Positions 1-8,996 of a stretch of 64,000 nucleotides of DNA are shown here, piece by piece. The stretch lies in assembly GCA_018380115.1 (NCBI GenBank), contig JAGZUF010000001.1, positions 186,001-250,000 on the forward strand, in the 5' to 3' direction. A program made the position numbers and the translations under genes. The notes below the pieces were generated by a model, which saw only the letters and a list, made by a program, of their open reading frames with translations, was not told where the DNA came from and searched no databases. Every line of letters starts with the position of its first letter. Position 1 is the stretch's first letter. The DNA is from Oscillospiraceae bacterium (GTDB lineage: Bacteria > Bacillota > Clostridia > Oscillospirales > Ruminococcaceae).

Positions 1-1293
<1,293 letters not shown>

Positions 1294-1311
1294 AGCCTTT
1301 TCCTCCAGAAA

Positions 1312-1331
1312 GGCCCCGCGGCTGCGGGGCC
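1312..1331 (-). promoter_or_regulatory. GC-rich hairpin just upstream of the prfC ribosome binding site
   Basis: GGCCCCGC and GCGGGGCC form a perfect 8-bp stem with a 4-nt loop, 5-6 nt upstream of the prfC Shine-Dalgarno sequence. There is no U-tract, so it is not a normal terminator. A 5' leader structure is the simplest reading; its role is unknown. Confidence 0.35.
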
Positions 1332-1967
1332 GGTATTGTGTTGCCGTACGCACCGGGCGGCACTGTGCCTCCCCCGCCGGGCTCATGGCCGCAGCCGGGG
1401 CCGGGGAGGGCGGCCCGGCGCGCTCCGCTCTGCCGGCCACGCATGCCTTCGCGGGCCCTGCCGCACAGGCGGAAAGCTGTGTTTCCCACCAAAGGACGGT
1501 GCGGGGGCGAAACTGCCCGCCGCCCTGCCCGGCCTATATTGTACGGCATTTCGGCCCGCTTTGCAAGCGGCTGCGGCCTGTTTTTCAGCCGCCCTGCCCG
1601 CAGCGCGTGCAAATCACAACCTCATGTTGAACGTGGGGTTTGCAGAACGGCCCTATAAGGGCCATTATTCCAGCCGCAGCGAAAGGTGCGCAATGGGCAG
1701 CGCCAGCCGCACTTGGCGTTGATTTTTCGTTTTTTCTTCTACTGCGGCCTTACTTCAATTTGCCCTTCGCCGCAAGCTGTCTTTTATATAGCATTTAAAA
1801 TTCGCACCGGAAACATAAACGATTGGATATTCATTGCCAATCCATCTAATAGTGGCGCGCCCACTTTCTTGTTTTCTATCGTTCATTCTGTTAAAACAGG
1901 TATTCTTTTCTATTCAACGCTCGTGCCAGATTCGCCCGCAAGTATAGCTTGTGGGCCTTATATGAAT
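1332..1967. other. Gene-poor region with an AT-richer island
   Basis: No gene can be assigned. The left part, to about 1640, is GC-rich like the rest of the window. About 1715-1950 is visibly poorer in GC. On the minus strand a 43-codon frame at 1886-1755 starts MNDRKQESGRATIRW and ends at TGA, but it has no convincing ribosome site and matches no family I know. It may be a remnant of transferred DNA or a promoter-rich spacer. Confidence 0.4.
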
Positions 1968-2007
1968 AGCAAAGCCGCAGAGGCCAAAGAGGCCCTGCGG
2001 CTTTGCT
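1968..2007 (-). terminator. Terminator-like hairpin after the phospholipase C-like gene
   Basis: AGCAAAGCCGCAG and CTGCGGCTTTGCT form a perfect 13-bp stem; the loop holds a second small GGCC/GGCC pairing. It lies 30 bp downstream of the stop of the minus-strand gene at 2039. The U-tract is poor. Confidence 0.6.
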
Positions 2008-2038
2008 GAAGCAGCACTTCCCGCGGGAGGGAGGCGGC

Positions 2039-2956
2039 TTATTCGCCCGGCACATCCCCGCCGCCCTCCGGCCCGCCGCGGCTGAGTAGGCCGGAAAGGT
2101 AGCTTCTGTCGCCCAGCACGGCGGCAAGCTGCACTTTGTCCAGCACACCCTCCCAGTAGGCGGCTGCGGCCTTCTGGTACTGGCTGCCCAGCTCCTGCGC
2201 CTGCGCCAGCAGCGCCTGAGGGCCGCTTTGCTGCTGCGCGTGGGTGAAGGGGTTTTCCCACTGCTCCGGAAAGCCCCCCTGCGGCGCCGGGGCGGGCGTC
2301 ACATGGCTCATGCCCCAGCCGGGCCTGCCCATGAAAAACTGCACCGCACGGATAAGAAGGCGCTTGCCCGCGCCTGCGCAGAACATACCGTGCAGCCAGG
2401 CAAAATCGTGGAAGCAATCTGCCAGGGCCTCACGCGAAATCTCCAGCCCGTACACCTCCAGAATGCACGCGTGCAGAAGCTCGCAAACCTCTGCCAGCGC
2501 CTTGGGTGAAAGAGCCGGCGCGGCGTCCTGCTGCGGCACGGCGCGGCCATGGCCGTCCTGCTCGTGCAGCTCGCTGTCCAGCGCCGCTTCACAGAAGCCG
2601 TGGCCATACGGGCCGCCGAACACGCCGCCGGGCGCGCACAATGCCTCCACATAGGGGTGCAGGGTGGAATCGGCCGCATAATGGCTTAAAAAGCCGAGGG
2701 TATAGCTGCGCTGCGCTTCGCTCCATGCGCGGAACACCATGGCCCGCAGAAAGCGGCCCGTCTGTTCTTCGTGCATGCGCTCGCCCAGCGCGGCCAGGTC
2801 ATACGGGCGCTTTTTTGCGCTTTGCAGCACATGGTAGGCAAACAGAGGGTCCGGCCCGTTGGCGCCCATCTCGTAGGCGGGCGTATCAGGCGCCGGCGCA
2901 CCGCTCTGCGCCAGTGTGCGGCGCGCGGTGCGGATATGGGTATATGCTTCCGGCAT
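2039..2956 (-). CDS. Zinc-dependent phospholipase C family protein
   Basis: This 305-aa protein matches the Zn_dep_PLPC family (PF00882), metal-dependent phosphodiesterases related to bacterial phospholipase C and S1/P1 nucleases. Supporting features are the N-terminal MPEAYTHIRTA, the ANGPDPLFAYHVL segment and the FLSHYAADSTLHPY segment, whose His and Asp residues are typical zinc ligands of the fold. No signal peptide is visible, so it is probably cytoplasmic, unlike secreted toxin-type phospholipases. Its start is 3 bp downstream of the stop of the MFS gene at 2960, so the two are probably cotranscribed. A hairpin at 1968-2007 probably ends the transcript. The substrate cannot be read from the sequence. 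Confidence 0.8.
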   Translation of the reverse strand: MPEAYTHIRTARRTLAQSGAPAPDTPAYEMGANGPDPLFAYHVLQSAKKRPYDLAALGERMHEEQTGRFLRAMVFRAWSEAQRSYTLGFLSHYAADSTLHPYVEALCAPGGVFGGPYGHGFCEAALDSELHEQDGHGRAVPQQDAAPALSPKALAEVCELLHACILEVYGLEISREALADCFHDFAWLHGMFCAGAGKRLLIRAVQFFMGRPGWGMSHVTPAPAPQGGFPEQWENPFTHAQQQSGPQALLAQAQELGSQYQKAAAAYWEGVLDKVQLAAVLGDRSYLSGLLSRGGPEGGGDVPGE

Positions 2957-2959
2957 GGT

Positions 2960-4315
2960 TCAGCCCTTCTTTTTGCGGTATTTCGGCAGCACGAAGAAAT
3001 ACAGCCCGCCGCCGATGAAAAAGATGATAAGCACGCTCAAAATGCCCCAGGGTGCGGCGTCCATGTTCACCTGTGCCAGCAGGGCCTCGCTTGCCGTGGC
3101 GCGCGTTTCGCCCGCATTTTTCAGCATGATGCCAGCCGCCAGCGCGCTGGACCAGCCCACCAGCGCCGGCCCCATGATGGCCGAGAATTTGCCGAAGATA
3201 TCGTAAAAGCCGAAGAATTCGCCCGTGCGCTTTTTATCCGGTATCATTTTGCCGAACATGCTGCGGCTCAGCGCCTGGATGCCGCCCTGGCTGGTGGCCA
3301 CCATCACGGCCATCACCCAGAACTGCCACACCTCGCGCAGAAAGAAGCCGAACACGGTGACGCCCATATAGATGCAGATGCCCACACCCACCATCGCGCG
3401 CGCACCGAAGCGCTCGCTGGCCTTAATATACAAAAGGCAGAACGGCAGGCCCAGCACCTGCACCAGCAAAAGCGCCAGCAGCATGCTGGTGGAATCCAGC
3501 CCGAGGGTGTCGCCATAGCTGGTGGACATGTGGATGATGGTGTTCACGCCATCGATGTAGAAAAAATACGCAATGAGGAATACGAACATCTCTTTATGGT
3601 GAAAAATCTCCTTCACAGTAGCCCACAGACCCTTCAGGGCCTTGCCCACCGCGCCCTTCTCGCGCTCAACATAGCTCACCTGCTCTACATTTTTTAAAAG
3701 CGGGAAGCTGAATACGAACCACCACACCGCCGTGAGGCCGAACGCGAACGAAAGGCAGAACAGCATGGCGTCACTGCCCAGAATCAGGTTCATGATGAGG
3801 AACGCCAGCAAAGGGATGGTGGAGCCGCCAATATATCCCAGACCATAGCCCATGGTGGATACCTTATCCATGCGTTCTTCAGTGGTGACATCGTTCAAAA
3901 AGCTGTCGTAATACAGGTTCGCACCGGCAAAGCCGATGGTGGAAAGGATGTACAGCGCCAGCACCGCCATACCCACCTTTTCCGCCACGCCGGGGGCCAT
4001 GAAATCCAGCTGGGGGGTGACGGCAAGGCCTACACAGCTCACCACGCCCACCAGCATAAAAATGGCAAACAGCTTTTTGCGCATGCCTCTAAAATCTCCA
4101 AACACGCCCAGCACGGGTGCCAGCAGCGCCACGATGGCCATAGCCGCGCTGGTGGCATAGCCCCATGTTGTCATACCCGAGGCGGCATCCGCCATGTATT
4201 CCACCACAGTGTTGTAAAAAATAGGCAGGATGGTGACCACTATCACGGAATGGGCGCTGTTGGCCCAGTCGTACATCATCCAGCTTTTTTCCTGCTTTGT
4301 AAAGTTTTTCAGCAC
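2960..4315 (-). CDS. MFS transporter, UMF1 / Atg22-like family
   Basis: A 451-aa polytopic membrane protein with about 12 predicted helices. The N-terminus contains WMMYDWANSAHSVIVV, the characteristic motif of the UMF1 (ATG22-like, PF11700) branch of major facilitator transporters. Fungal Atg22 exports amino acids from the vacuole; bacterial substrates are unknown. The frame stays open upstream for another 93 codons, but that stretch is low-complexity Arg/Pro sequence. I chose the GTG at 4315, with AGGAAG 9 nt upstream, which gives MLKNFTKQEKSW. It is followed immediately by the phospholipase C-like gene. An inverted repeat at 4454-4488 lies in the upstream region. Confidence 0.85.
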   Translation of the reverse strand: MLKNFTKQEKSWMMYDWANSAHSVIVVTILPIFYNTVVEYMADAASGMTTWGYATSAAMAIVALLAPVLGVFGDFRGMRKKLFAIFMLVGVVSCVGLAVTPQLDFMAPGVAEKVGMAVLALYILSTIGFAGANLYYDSFLNDVTTEERMDKVSTMGYGLGYIGGSTIPLLAFLIMNLILGSDAMLFCLSFAFGLTAVWWFVFSFPLLKNVEQVSYVEREKGAVGKALKGLWATVKEIFHHKEMFVFLIAYFFYIDGVNTIIHMSTSYGDTLGLDSTSMLLALLLVQVLGLPFCLLYIKASERFGARAMVGVGICIYMGVTVFGFFLREVWQFWVMAVMVATSQGGIQALSRSMFGKMIPDKKRTGEFFGFYDIFGKFSAIMGPALVGWSSALAAGIMLKNAGETRATASEALLAQVNMDAAPWGILSVLIIFFIGGGLYFFVLPKYRKKKG

Positions 4316-4704
4316 TCCCGCACACTTCCTTTCGGGCACGCCCGGCCGCATCCCGGCGCTGCGGCGCCCGCACATTCTTGTTTTTAGTTTACCATGGAAC
4401 CGGCCAAACCACAAGCGCGGGCCGGTATATTCTGTGCAAAGTATGCGTAAAGGCTGCGCACAGCGCCGCTGAAAAGCACTGTGCGCAGGGCCGCCGCGGG
4501 CAGGCGGCCTGCGCCGTCCCTGCCGCGGCGCGCAAAAGTCACTTTGCGGCAGTGCAAAGCGGGTTTGCCTGCCATCCGGGGGGGCAGAAAGCAAAAATGC
4601 CCCATAGCTCCCTCAGCCGCCGCAGGGCTTTTCTGCGCAGCGTGCCGAAGCCGCAGGGCAAGCACGGCATTTCCCTTCCCGTCCGCCCCTGGCACATTAT
4701 ACAG
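4316..4704. other. Gene-free spacer with an inverted repeat (4454-4488)
   Basis: I see no gene here. CTGCGCACAG (4454-4463) and CTGTGCGCAG (4479-4488) form a perfect 10-bp inverted repeat around a 15-nt spacer, 139 bp upstream of the MFS start. It has no U-tract and could be an operator or leader hairpin. A weak minus-strand TTTACG/TATACC promoter-like pair lies just downstream of it. Confidence 0.35.
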
Positions 4705-4749
4705 ACAGAGCCCCCGCGGCGCGCCTGACGGCTGCCGCGGGGGCTCTGT
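4705..4749 (-). terminator. Terminator of the sigma/anti-sigma operon
   Basis: ACAGAGCCCCCGCGGC pairs with GCCGCGGGGGCTCTGT, a long GC stem located 28 bp past the stop of the last operon gene (4778, minus). Confidence 0.75.
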
Positions 4750-4777
4750 GGTTTCTATATTTAAGGCCGGGGCCGCT

Positions 4778-5812
4778 TTACGCGGCCGCGCCGTCCAGCT
4801 CTGCCTGCCATGCGGCAAGCTCCTCTTCCAGTGCGGCCAGCTCGCTCTCACGCTCCTGCTGGGCGGCCTGCTGCTCTGCAAGCTGCTCCTCCCTGGCGGC
4901 CAGTTCTTCCTCGCGCTGGGCCAGTGCCTCTTCGCGGGCGGCCGCGGCATTTTCCGCCCTCCACCGCCCGGCCTCGTCCGCGTCCATGTAGCAGCCTGCC
5001 TCTTCCACCCACTGCTGCATCTGCACCTGGCCCGCAAGGTCTGTCACGGCGCGCTGGTGGTCGAATGCGCCGCAGATGTCCAGCGTATAAAGCGCCCCCT
5101 CCGGGCCGTCGGCCTCAAGGTAGATATCCGGCATTTCCACGCCGCAGCCCTTCACAGCCTGCACCACAGGCTGCGCCGCAGCAAGAAACGCCTGCACGTC
5201 TTCATATTCGCCCGCAAGGGTGATGCTTGCGGCCGCGTCGCCATTCAGCCCGGCCAGCGTTTCGGGCACAAAGGTGTGTTCGGGCCAGCTGAAGCCGTAA
5301 TTTACATAGGCGTTCACATTTTCCACGTTTTTGTCCTTTGCAAGAGCTGTGCCTACAGCGGTATTCCACTCGCTCTCCAGTGCCTCCATGCGCTGCACGT
5401 TTTCAGGCGAGGCATATTCCGCCACCTTCATGCCCACCACGCCCGCAAAGCCGGCCAGCAGCAGAAAAAAGCACATCACAGTAGAGAGGAAATCATATTT
5501 CAGCCTTGTGTCGCCTCTGGCGGCCGAGGCCACCAGAAGCTCGGCGCCCAGCGCCACCAGCACCAGCGGCGTCAGCTTGAACAGGTTCAGCATATCCCAT
5601 CCGGGGCGGAACATGCCCGCCACCAGCGCAATGCCTGCAATCACCAGGCACAGCCCCATGGTGAACGTGCCCACGCGGCGCACCTTGCGCGGCGTGGGTG
5701 CCGGGGCAGGCTGCGCCGGCGCGGCATGCGGCTGTGCCGCCGGGGCCGCGGGCGCAGCTTCTTCTGTGGGGGCGGGGCTCACGCCATGCTCCAGCTCATT
5801 CTTCGTGTTCAT
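4778..5812 (-). CDS. Membrane protein with C-terminal Glu-rich coiled coil, in sigma-factor operon
   Basis: 344 aa, no family recognised. A Pro/Ala-rich N-terminal tail (about residues 1-45) precedes two or three hydrophobic helices (roughly 50-130). A middle region, about 130-270, contains Cys and aromatic residues. The last ~65 residues are a strongly charged Glu/Ala/Gln coiled coil with repeated AAREE-type heptads. I chose ATG at 5812, with GGGGAG upstream, over an in-frame start 57 bp further out because the ribosome site fits only the former. It overlaps the preceding TM2-like gene by 17 nt, so translation is probably coupled. It is the last gene of the operon that begins with an ECF sigma factor, which suggests a role in the envelope response controlled by that sigma. 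Confidence 0.7.
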   Translation of the reverse strand: MNTKNELEHGVSPAPTEEAAPAAPAAQPHAAPAQPAPAPTPRKVRRVGTFTMGLCLVIAGIALVAGMFRPGWDMLNLFKLTPLVLVALGAELLVASAARGDTRLKYDFLSTVMCFFLLLAGFAGVVGMKVAEYASPENVQRMEALESEWNTAVGTALAKDKNVENVNAYVNYGFSWPEHTFVPETLAGLNGDAAASITLAGEYEDVQAFLAAAQPVVQAVKGCGVEMPDIYLEADGPEGALYTLDICGAFDHQRAVTDLAGQVQMQQWVEEAGCYMDADEAGRWRAENAAAAREEALAQREEELAAREEQLAEQQAAQQERESELAALEEELAAWQAELDGAAA

Positions 5813-6404
5813 GGCCGTTCTCCCCTTCCTGCACCTTCTGCCCGCTGCCTGCACCCTTGAAGGCGACATAGTCGTCCTCCTGCTGGCGGGCCTGCTTGCC
5901 AGCAGGGCCGCGCATCAGGAACACGCCGAAGCCAATCAGCACCACGGCCACAAGGGTGGTGGTAAGGCTGTTCAGCAAAGTGCCCAGCCAGTGCAGGTGA
6001 TATGCCGAAACCATGCCCCACAGCACGGGCGCAATAAAGTTCGAATACAGCGCATACACGCCAATGGCCACCAGGGCAATGCCCAGCACGCGGTGGCGCT
6101 TTTCCACCAGCGTTTTCCAGTTGCCGCCTGCAAGGCTTTCAGGGTCTACCAGCCATGCGTCGGGCTCCATGGCCTCGCCCGACAAAAAGCGGCTGCGGAT
6201 ATTGAAGGTGTCGAAGAACGAATACATCCACACCACCAGCGAAAACAAAGCCACAGGCACCATGTTCAGAAGTGTGCCCAGCATGATGATGAGCATGAAC
6301 AGCACCAAGAGCGAGGTGCCGCGTTTCATATAGCCCTGGTACATCTGGCCCGCGCCGGGGCAGAAGGCAAGGCAGAAGGTGAAAAAGCCGCTTTTCCGTT
6401 TCAT
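5796..6404 (-). CDS. TM2-domain-like membrane protein
   Basis: 202 aa. The N-terminus (FCLAFCPGAGQMYQGYMKRG, residues 9-28) has the P-G-x-G-Q-x-Y signature of TM2-type membrane proteins, followed by a helical hairpin at about 30-62. Two further hydrophobic segments follow at about 105-135 and 142-165, then a polar tail ending in HEHEE. Its function is unknown; proteins of this type are common beside sigma/anti-sigma pairs in Clostridia. The start at 6404 has a GGAGAG site. It lies 15 bp downstream of the anti-sigma gene and overlaps the next gene by 17 nt. Confidence 0.75.
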   Translation of the reverse strand: MKRKSGFFTFCLAFCPGAGQMYQGYMKRGTSLLVLFMLIIMLGTLLNMVPVALFSLVVWMYSFFDTFNIRSRFLSGEAMEPDAWLVDPESLAGGNWKTLVEKRHRVLGIALVAIGVYALYSNFIAPVLWGMVSAYHLHWLGTLLNSLTTTLVAVVLIGFGVFLMRGPAGKQARQQEDDYVAFKGAGSGQKVQEGENGHEHEE

Positions 6405-6419
6405 GGTAATTCTCTCCTT

Positions 6420-6887
6420 TTACTGTTGTGCGCCCTTTTGGAAGCGGGCGAAAAAGTCTGTGACGGCCGCGCTTATCTGCCGGCCCGTCTCGCTTACAAA
6501 TTCATTCATGCGCGAGGTGACGGTGGTGTATGCCCTCGGCTCGGGCGGCTGGGCGGGCCTTGCCTCGCGCAGCGTGCCCATATTCTGAAACACGCCCGTG
6601 CCCCAGATGATGAGTGCGAACGCCGCCGCTGCGGCTGCCGTGGCATAACGGCTTGTGACGATGCGCCAGGTGCGGCGGCGGATGCGCTGCCACACGCCCG
6701 GTGCAAGCGGCGCTTTGGGGGCTGCAAGCGGGGCATCTTCCAAAAGAGCCGTATAGCGCACAAGACATTCGTCGCAAAAGCTCAGGTGCTCGGCGGCTTC
6801 CAGCCGCGCCAGCTCGTCCAGCCTGCCTTCCGTCAGGGCTTTCAGCCCCTCGGACGTCAAATGGCCGTTTTCATGGAACAGTTCCAT
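6420..6887 (-). CDS. Zinc-finger anti-sigma factor
   Basis: 155 aa. The N-terminal domain carries the H-x3-C-x2-C signature of ZAS anti-sigma factors (HLSFCDEC, about residues 34-41). One transmembrane helix follows at about residues 82-101 (AAAAAAFALIIWGTGVF), then a C-terminal region predicted to lie outside the membrane. This is the standard architecture of a membrane-bound anti-sigma factor that holds its ECF sigma until an envelope signal arrives. It overlaps the sigma gene by 17 nt (6871-6887), giving coupled and probably stoichiometric synthesis. Confidence 0.88.
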   Translation of the reverse strand: MELFHENGHLTSEGLKALTEGRLDELARLEAAEHLSFCDECLVRYTALLEDAPLAAPKAPLAPGVWQRIRRRTWRIVTSRYATAAAAAAFALIIWGTGVFQNMGTLREARPAQPPEPRAYTTVTSRMNEFVSETGRQISAAVTDFFARFQKGAQQ

Positions 6888-7401
6888 CCTGCATTCCCCT
6901 TTCTCTCAATTTCGCCTGCAGCATGCGCCGCGCACGGGCAAGCTGCGTGTGTACTGTTTTCACCGGGCGCCCAAGCTCCTGCGCAATCTGCTCAGGCGGC
7001 TTCTGCTCTAAGAAGTAGGCCACGCTCACAAGGTGGTACGGCTCTTTCAGCGCGTGGATATCGGCTTCTATGCGCGCTGCGCCGTCTTTCGCCAGTGCCT
7101 GCTGTTCGGGGCCCTGCGCAGGGTCCGCCCCAGCCAGCACGGGCAGCTTTTCATCCTCTTCCGCGTGCACACGCCGGTGATAGGCGCTTTTCAAATGGTC
7201 CTTTGCCTTATTGGCCGCAATGCGCGCCAGCCACGGCTTATAGCTGCCCGGCGGGCAGTCGTCCCGGTGTATCCATGCGGAGAGGAAGGTCTCCTGTGCA
7301 AGATCCTCGGCCAGCGCGTCGTCACCCACGAACTGGCGGCATATGGTGTACACCAGCCTTTCATACTGGCCTATCAGCACTGTGAATTCCTGCTGCGTCA
7401 T
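6871..7401 (-). CDS. ECF-type RNA polymerase sigma factor
   Basis: 176 aa. Sigma region 2 is seen in ERLVYTICRQF and DLAQETFLSAW (about residues 14-45). Region 4 is the helix-turn-helix around PEQIAQELGRPVKTVHTQLA near residues 135-155, ending ARARRMLQAKL. The size and two-domain layout fit the extracytoplasmic function class. I set the start at ATG 7401 (MTQQEFTVLIGQYERL); the frame extends further upstream but only into Arg/Gly/Pro low-complexity sequence. The ribosome site is weak. Two GC hairpins lie upstream, CGCCCCC/GGGGGCG near 7437-7459 and AACGGCGC/GCGCCGTT at 7539-7559. The operon probably runs sigma, anti-sigma, TM2-like, coiled-coil protein. Confidence 0.92.
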   Translation of the reverse strand: MTQQEFTVLIGQYERLVYTICRQFVGDDALAEDLAQETFLSAWIHRDDCPPGSYKPWLARIAANKAKDHLKSAYHRRVHAEEDEKLPVLAGADPAQGPEQQALAKDGAARIEADIHALKEPYHLVSVAYFLEQKPPEQIAQELGRPVKTVHTQLARARRMLQAKLRERGMQDGTVP

Positions 7402-7623
7402 CGTGCCGCGCCGCGCGCTTGCCCCCTCTCCACACGCGCCCCCGTGCGGGCGGGGGCGTTTTATATGCGTGCGGGGTGTGGCACGGGGGCGCTGCCCCTG
7501 CGGCGGGCGGCCCGCACTTTTCCGCCCTGCACCTATGTAACGGCGCGGGCTGCGCCGTTTCTTCAACATTTTGCAAAAAAATGCGGCACGCCGGCCCTAC
7601 CCTGCCCGGCAGATGCCAAAACA

Positions 7624-7650
7624 GCCGGGGAAGGCGTTTCCTTCCCCGGC
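7624..7650 (-). terminator. Intrinsic terminator of the DUF368 gene
   Basis: GCCGGGGAAGG pairs perfectly with CCTTCCCCGGC around a 5-nt loop. On the minus strand it is followed by TGTTTT. It starts 44 bp downstream of the DUF368 stop. Confidence 0.85.
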
Positions 7651-7693
7651 CGTGTAAACAAATGGCCTGCCTGCAAAAACGGGCGCCCGGCAG

Positions 7694-8542
7694 CTATTCG
7701 CCCCCCAGGCGGCTTGCCACAAACCAGCCTGCGGCGAATGTCACAATGCCGGCGCACAACATCAGCACAGAGAACCCGCCCCAGTCTGTTTTCAGCAAAA
7801 TGGCCACGGGCGAGGCCGAAATCAGGCCGATGATGGCATAATAGGCGTGTATCTCGGCGCGCTGGAAAATAAACTCGATGATTTTGGCAATGAGAAAGAT
7901 GCCCACCACCACACCGATGCCGAACGGTACAAGGCAGCCGCACGCCTGCAGCAGCATGGGCATGTCGAAGGCCAGCAGCGCGTCAATAAAATCGTTTATC
8001 GTCCTCAGGATAACATTGTAGTACCCCAGCAGCATCAGCATCATGCTGCCGCTGACGCCGGGCACCACCATGGTGGCTGCCGCAATGACACCTACGCCGA
8101 ACAGCTTCAGCACATTTGCAAGGCTGAGGGCGACGCTGGCGTCTGCGCCGGTGGTTTCTCCCATCAGGGCCATGCCCACAACAAGGGCAAAAAAGGCCGC
8201 AAAGCAGACCAGCCTGCCTGCACTTGCCTTATGGCCCTTCACCCTGTGAAGTACAAATGGAAGGCTGCCCGCAATCAGGCCGCAGAAGGCGAAGTTTGTG
8301 GGGATGGGATAGTTTGCAAGCAGAAATTCGAACAGGCGCGACAAAACAACAATGGCAAGGCCCGCACCCGCAAAAATGGGCAGAAGCAGCTTCATGCTCT
8401 GCTTGAATTCGCTGCGCAGATGCGTAATGGCGTGGATGAGTTTATCGTACAGGCCCATTGCCACCATCATGGTCCCGCCGCTGACGCCCGGAATGATATT
8501 GGCAACGCCCACCACGACGCCCTGCAGTATTTTTTTCAGCAT
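7694..8542 (-). CDS. DUF368 membrane protein, undecaprenyl-phosphate flippase family
   Basis: 282 aa with about eight or nine hydrophobic helices. It has two copies of the PGVSGG/S signature of DUF368: GVANIIPGVSGGTMM near residues 12-26 and VVPGVSGSMMLML near 160. DUF368 proteins (PopT in Vibrio) are known to recycle undecaprenyl phosphate across the membrane for peptidoglycan and teichoic acid synthesis; I infer that role here. The frame is open for 173 more codons upstream, but only because it runs through the 20-bp tandem repeat. The true start is ATG 8542, with AAGGAGAA at ideal spacing. A DedA protein, the other family with this role, lies at 33274-33909. Confidence 0.9.
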   Translation of the reverse strand: MLKKILQGVVVGVANIIPGVSGGTMMVAMGLYDKLIHAITHLRSEFKQSMKLLLPIFAGAGLAIVVLSRLFEFLLANYPIPTNFAFCGLIAGSLPFVLHRVKGHKASAGRLVCFAAFFALVVGMALMGETTGADASVALSLANVLKLFGVGVIAAATMVVPGVSGSMMLMLLGYYNVILRTINDFIDALLAFDMPMLLQACGCLVPFGIGVVVGIFLIAKIIEFIFQRAEIHAYYAIIGLISASPVAILLKTDWGGFSVLMLCAGIVTFAAGWFVASRLGGE

Positions 8543-8700
8543 TCTGTGTTCTCCTTTTTCCTGTTTCCATGCCGCATGCCCGGCACACAGGGCACACAGC
8601 ATTTTATTATGATACCGTATCCCGCCTTTATTTGCAAGGCCGGATAAAAAAGCGATGCCGCCGGCTGTGCGGCCGCTTTTCTGCCCGGCGGCCCGCGGAG

Positions 8701-8860
8701 GGCGCTTTGGCGGCAGCGGGCGCGCTTTGCGCGGCGGAAAGGCACCTTGCGCGGCGGGGAGGCGCCTTGCGCGGCGGGGAGGCGCCTTGCGCGGCGGGGA
8801 GGCGCCTTGCACGGCGGGAAGGCGCTTTGCGCGGCGGGGAAACGCTTTGCGCGGCAAAAA
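8701..8860. repeat. Tandem repeat, eight 20-bp units
   Basis: Exactly eight consecutive 20-bp units. The consensus is ggcgccttgcgcggcgggga; units three to five (8741-8800) are identical or differ by one base, and the outer units are more diverged. The array lies between the divergent DUF368 and DUF2207 genes. It keeps reading frames open on both strands, but no ribosome site or protein family supports translation. Confidence 0.95.
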
Positions 8861-8915
8861 GCACCTCGCCTGCAAGCACGCGCCGAAAGGTGGTGCATGC
8901 GCTTTCCGAATGTGG

Positions 8916-8975
8916 TATACTGTAAAATATGATGCTCTGCACCGGTGCATACGGCGCCGCCCTGTGCACCGGTGC
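8916..8975 (+). promoter_or_regulatory. Probable promoter (-10 TATACT) with paired GCACCGGTGC palindromes
   Basis: TATACT at 8916-8921 resembles a sigma-A -10 element; no good -35 is present. Downstream, the perfect 10-bp palindrome GCACCGGTGC occurs twice, at 8939-8948 and 8966-8975, 27 bp start to start, just before the DUF2207 start at 8997. Two identical palindromes at this position look like a repressor operator pair. The regulator is unknown. Confidence 0.5.
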
Positions 8976-8996
8976 GCAGAAAAAGGGGGAAACAGC

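Noticed and set aside
4316..4594. A 93-residue N-terminal extension of the MFS protein
   Set aside because: Low-complexity sequence without a ribosome site; GTG 4315 fits the family start.
8701..8860. CRISPR array
   Set aside because: The 20-bp units are directly adjacent with no spacers, and no cas genes are present.
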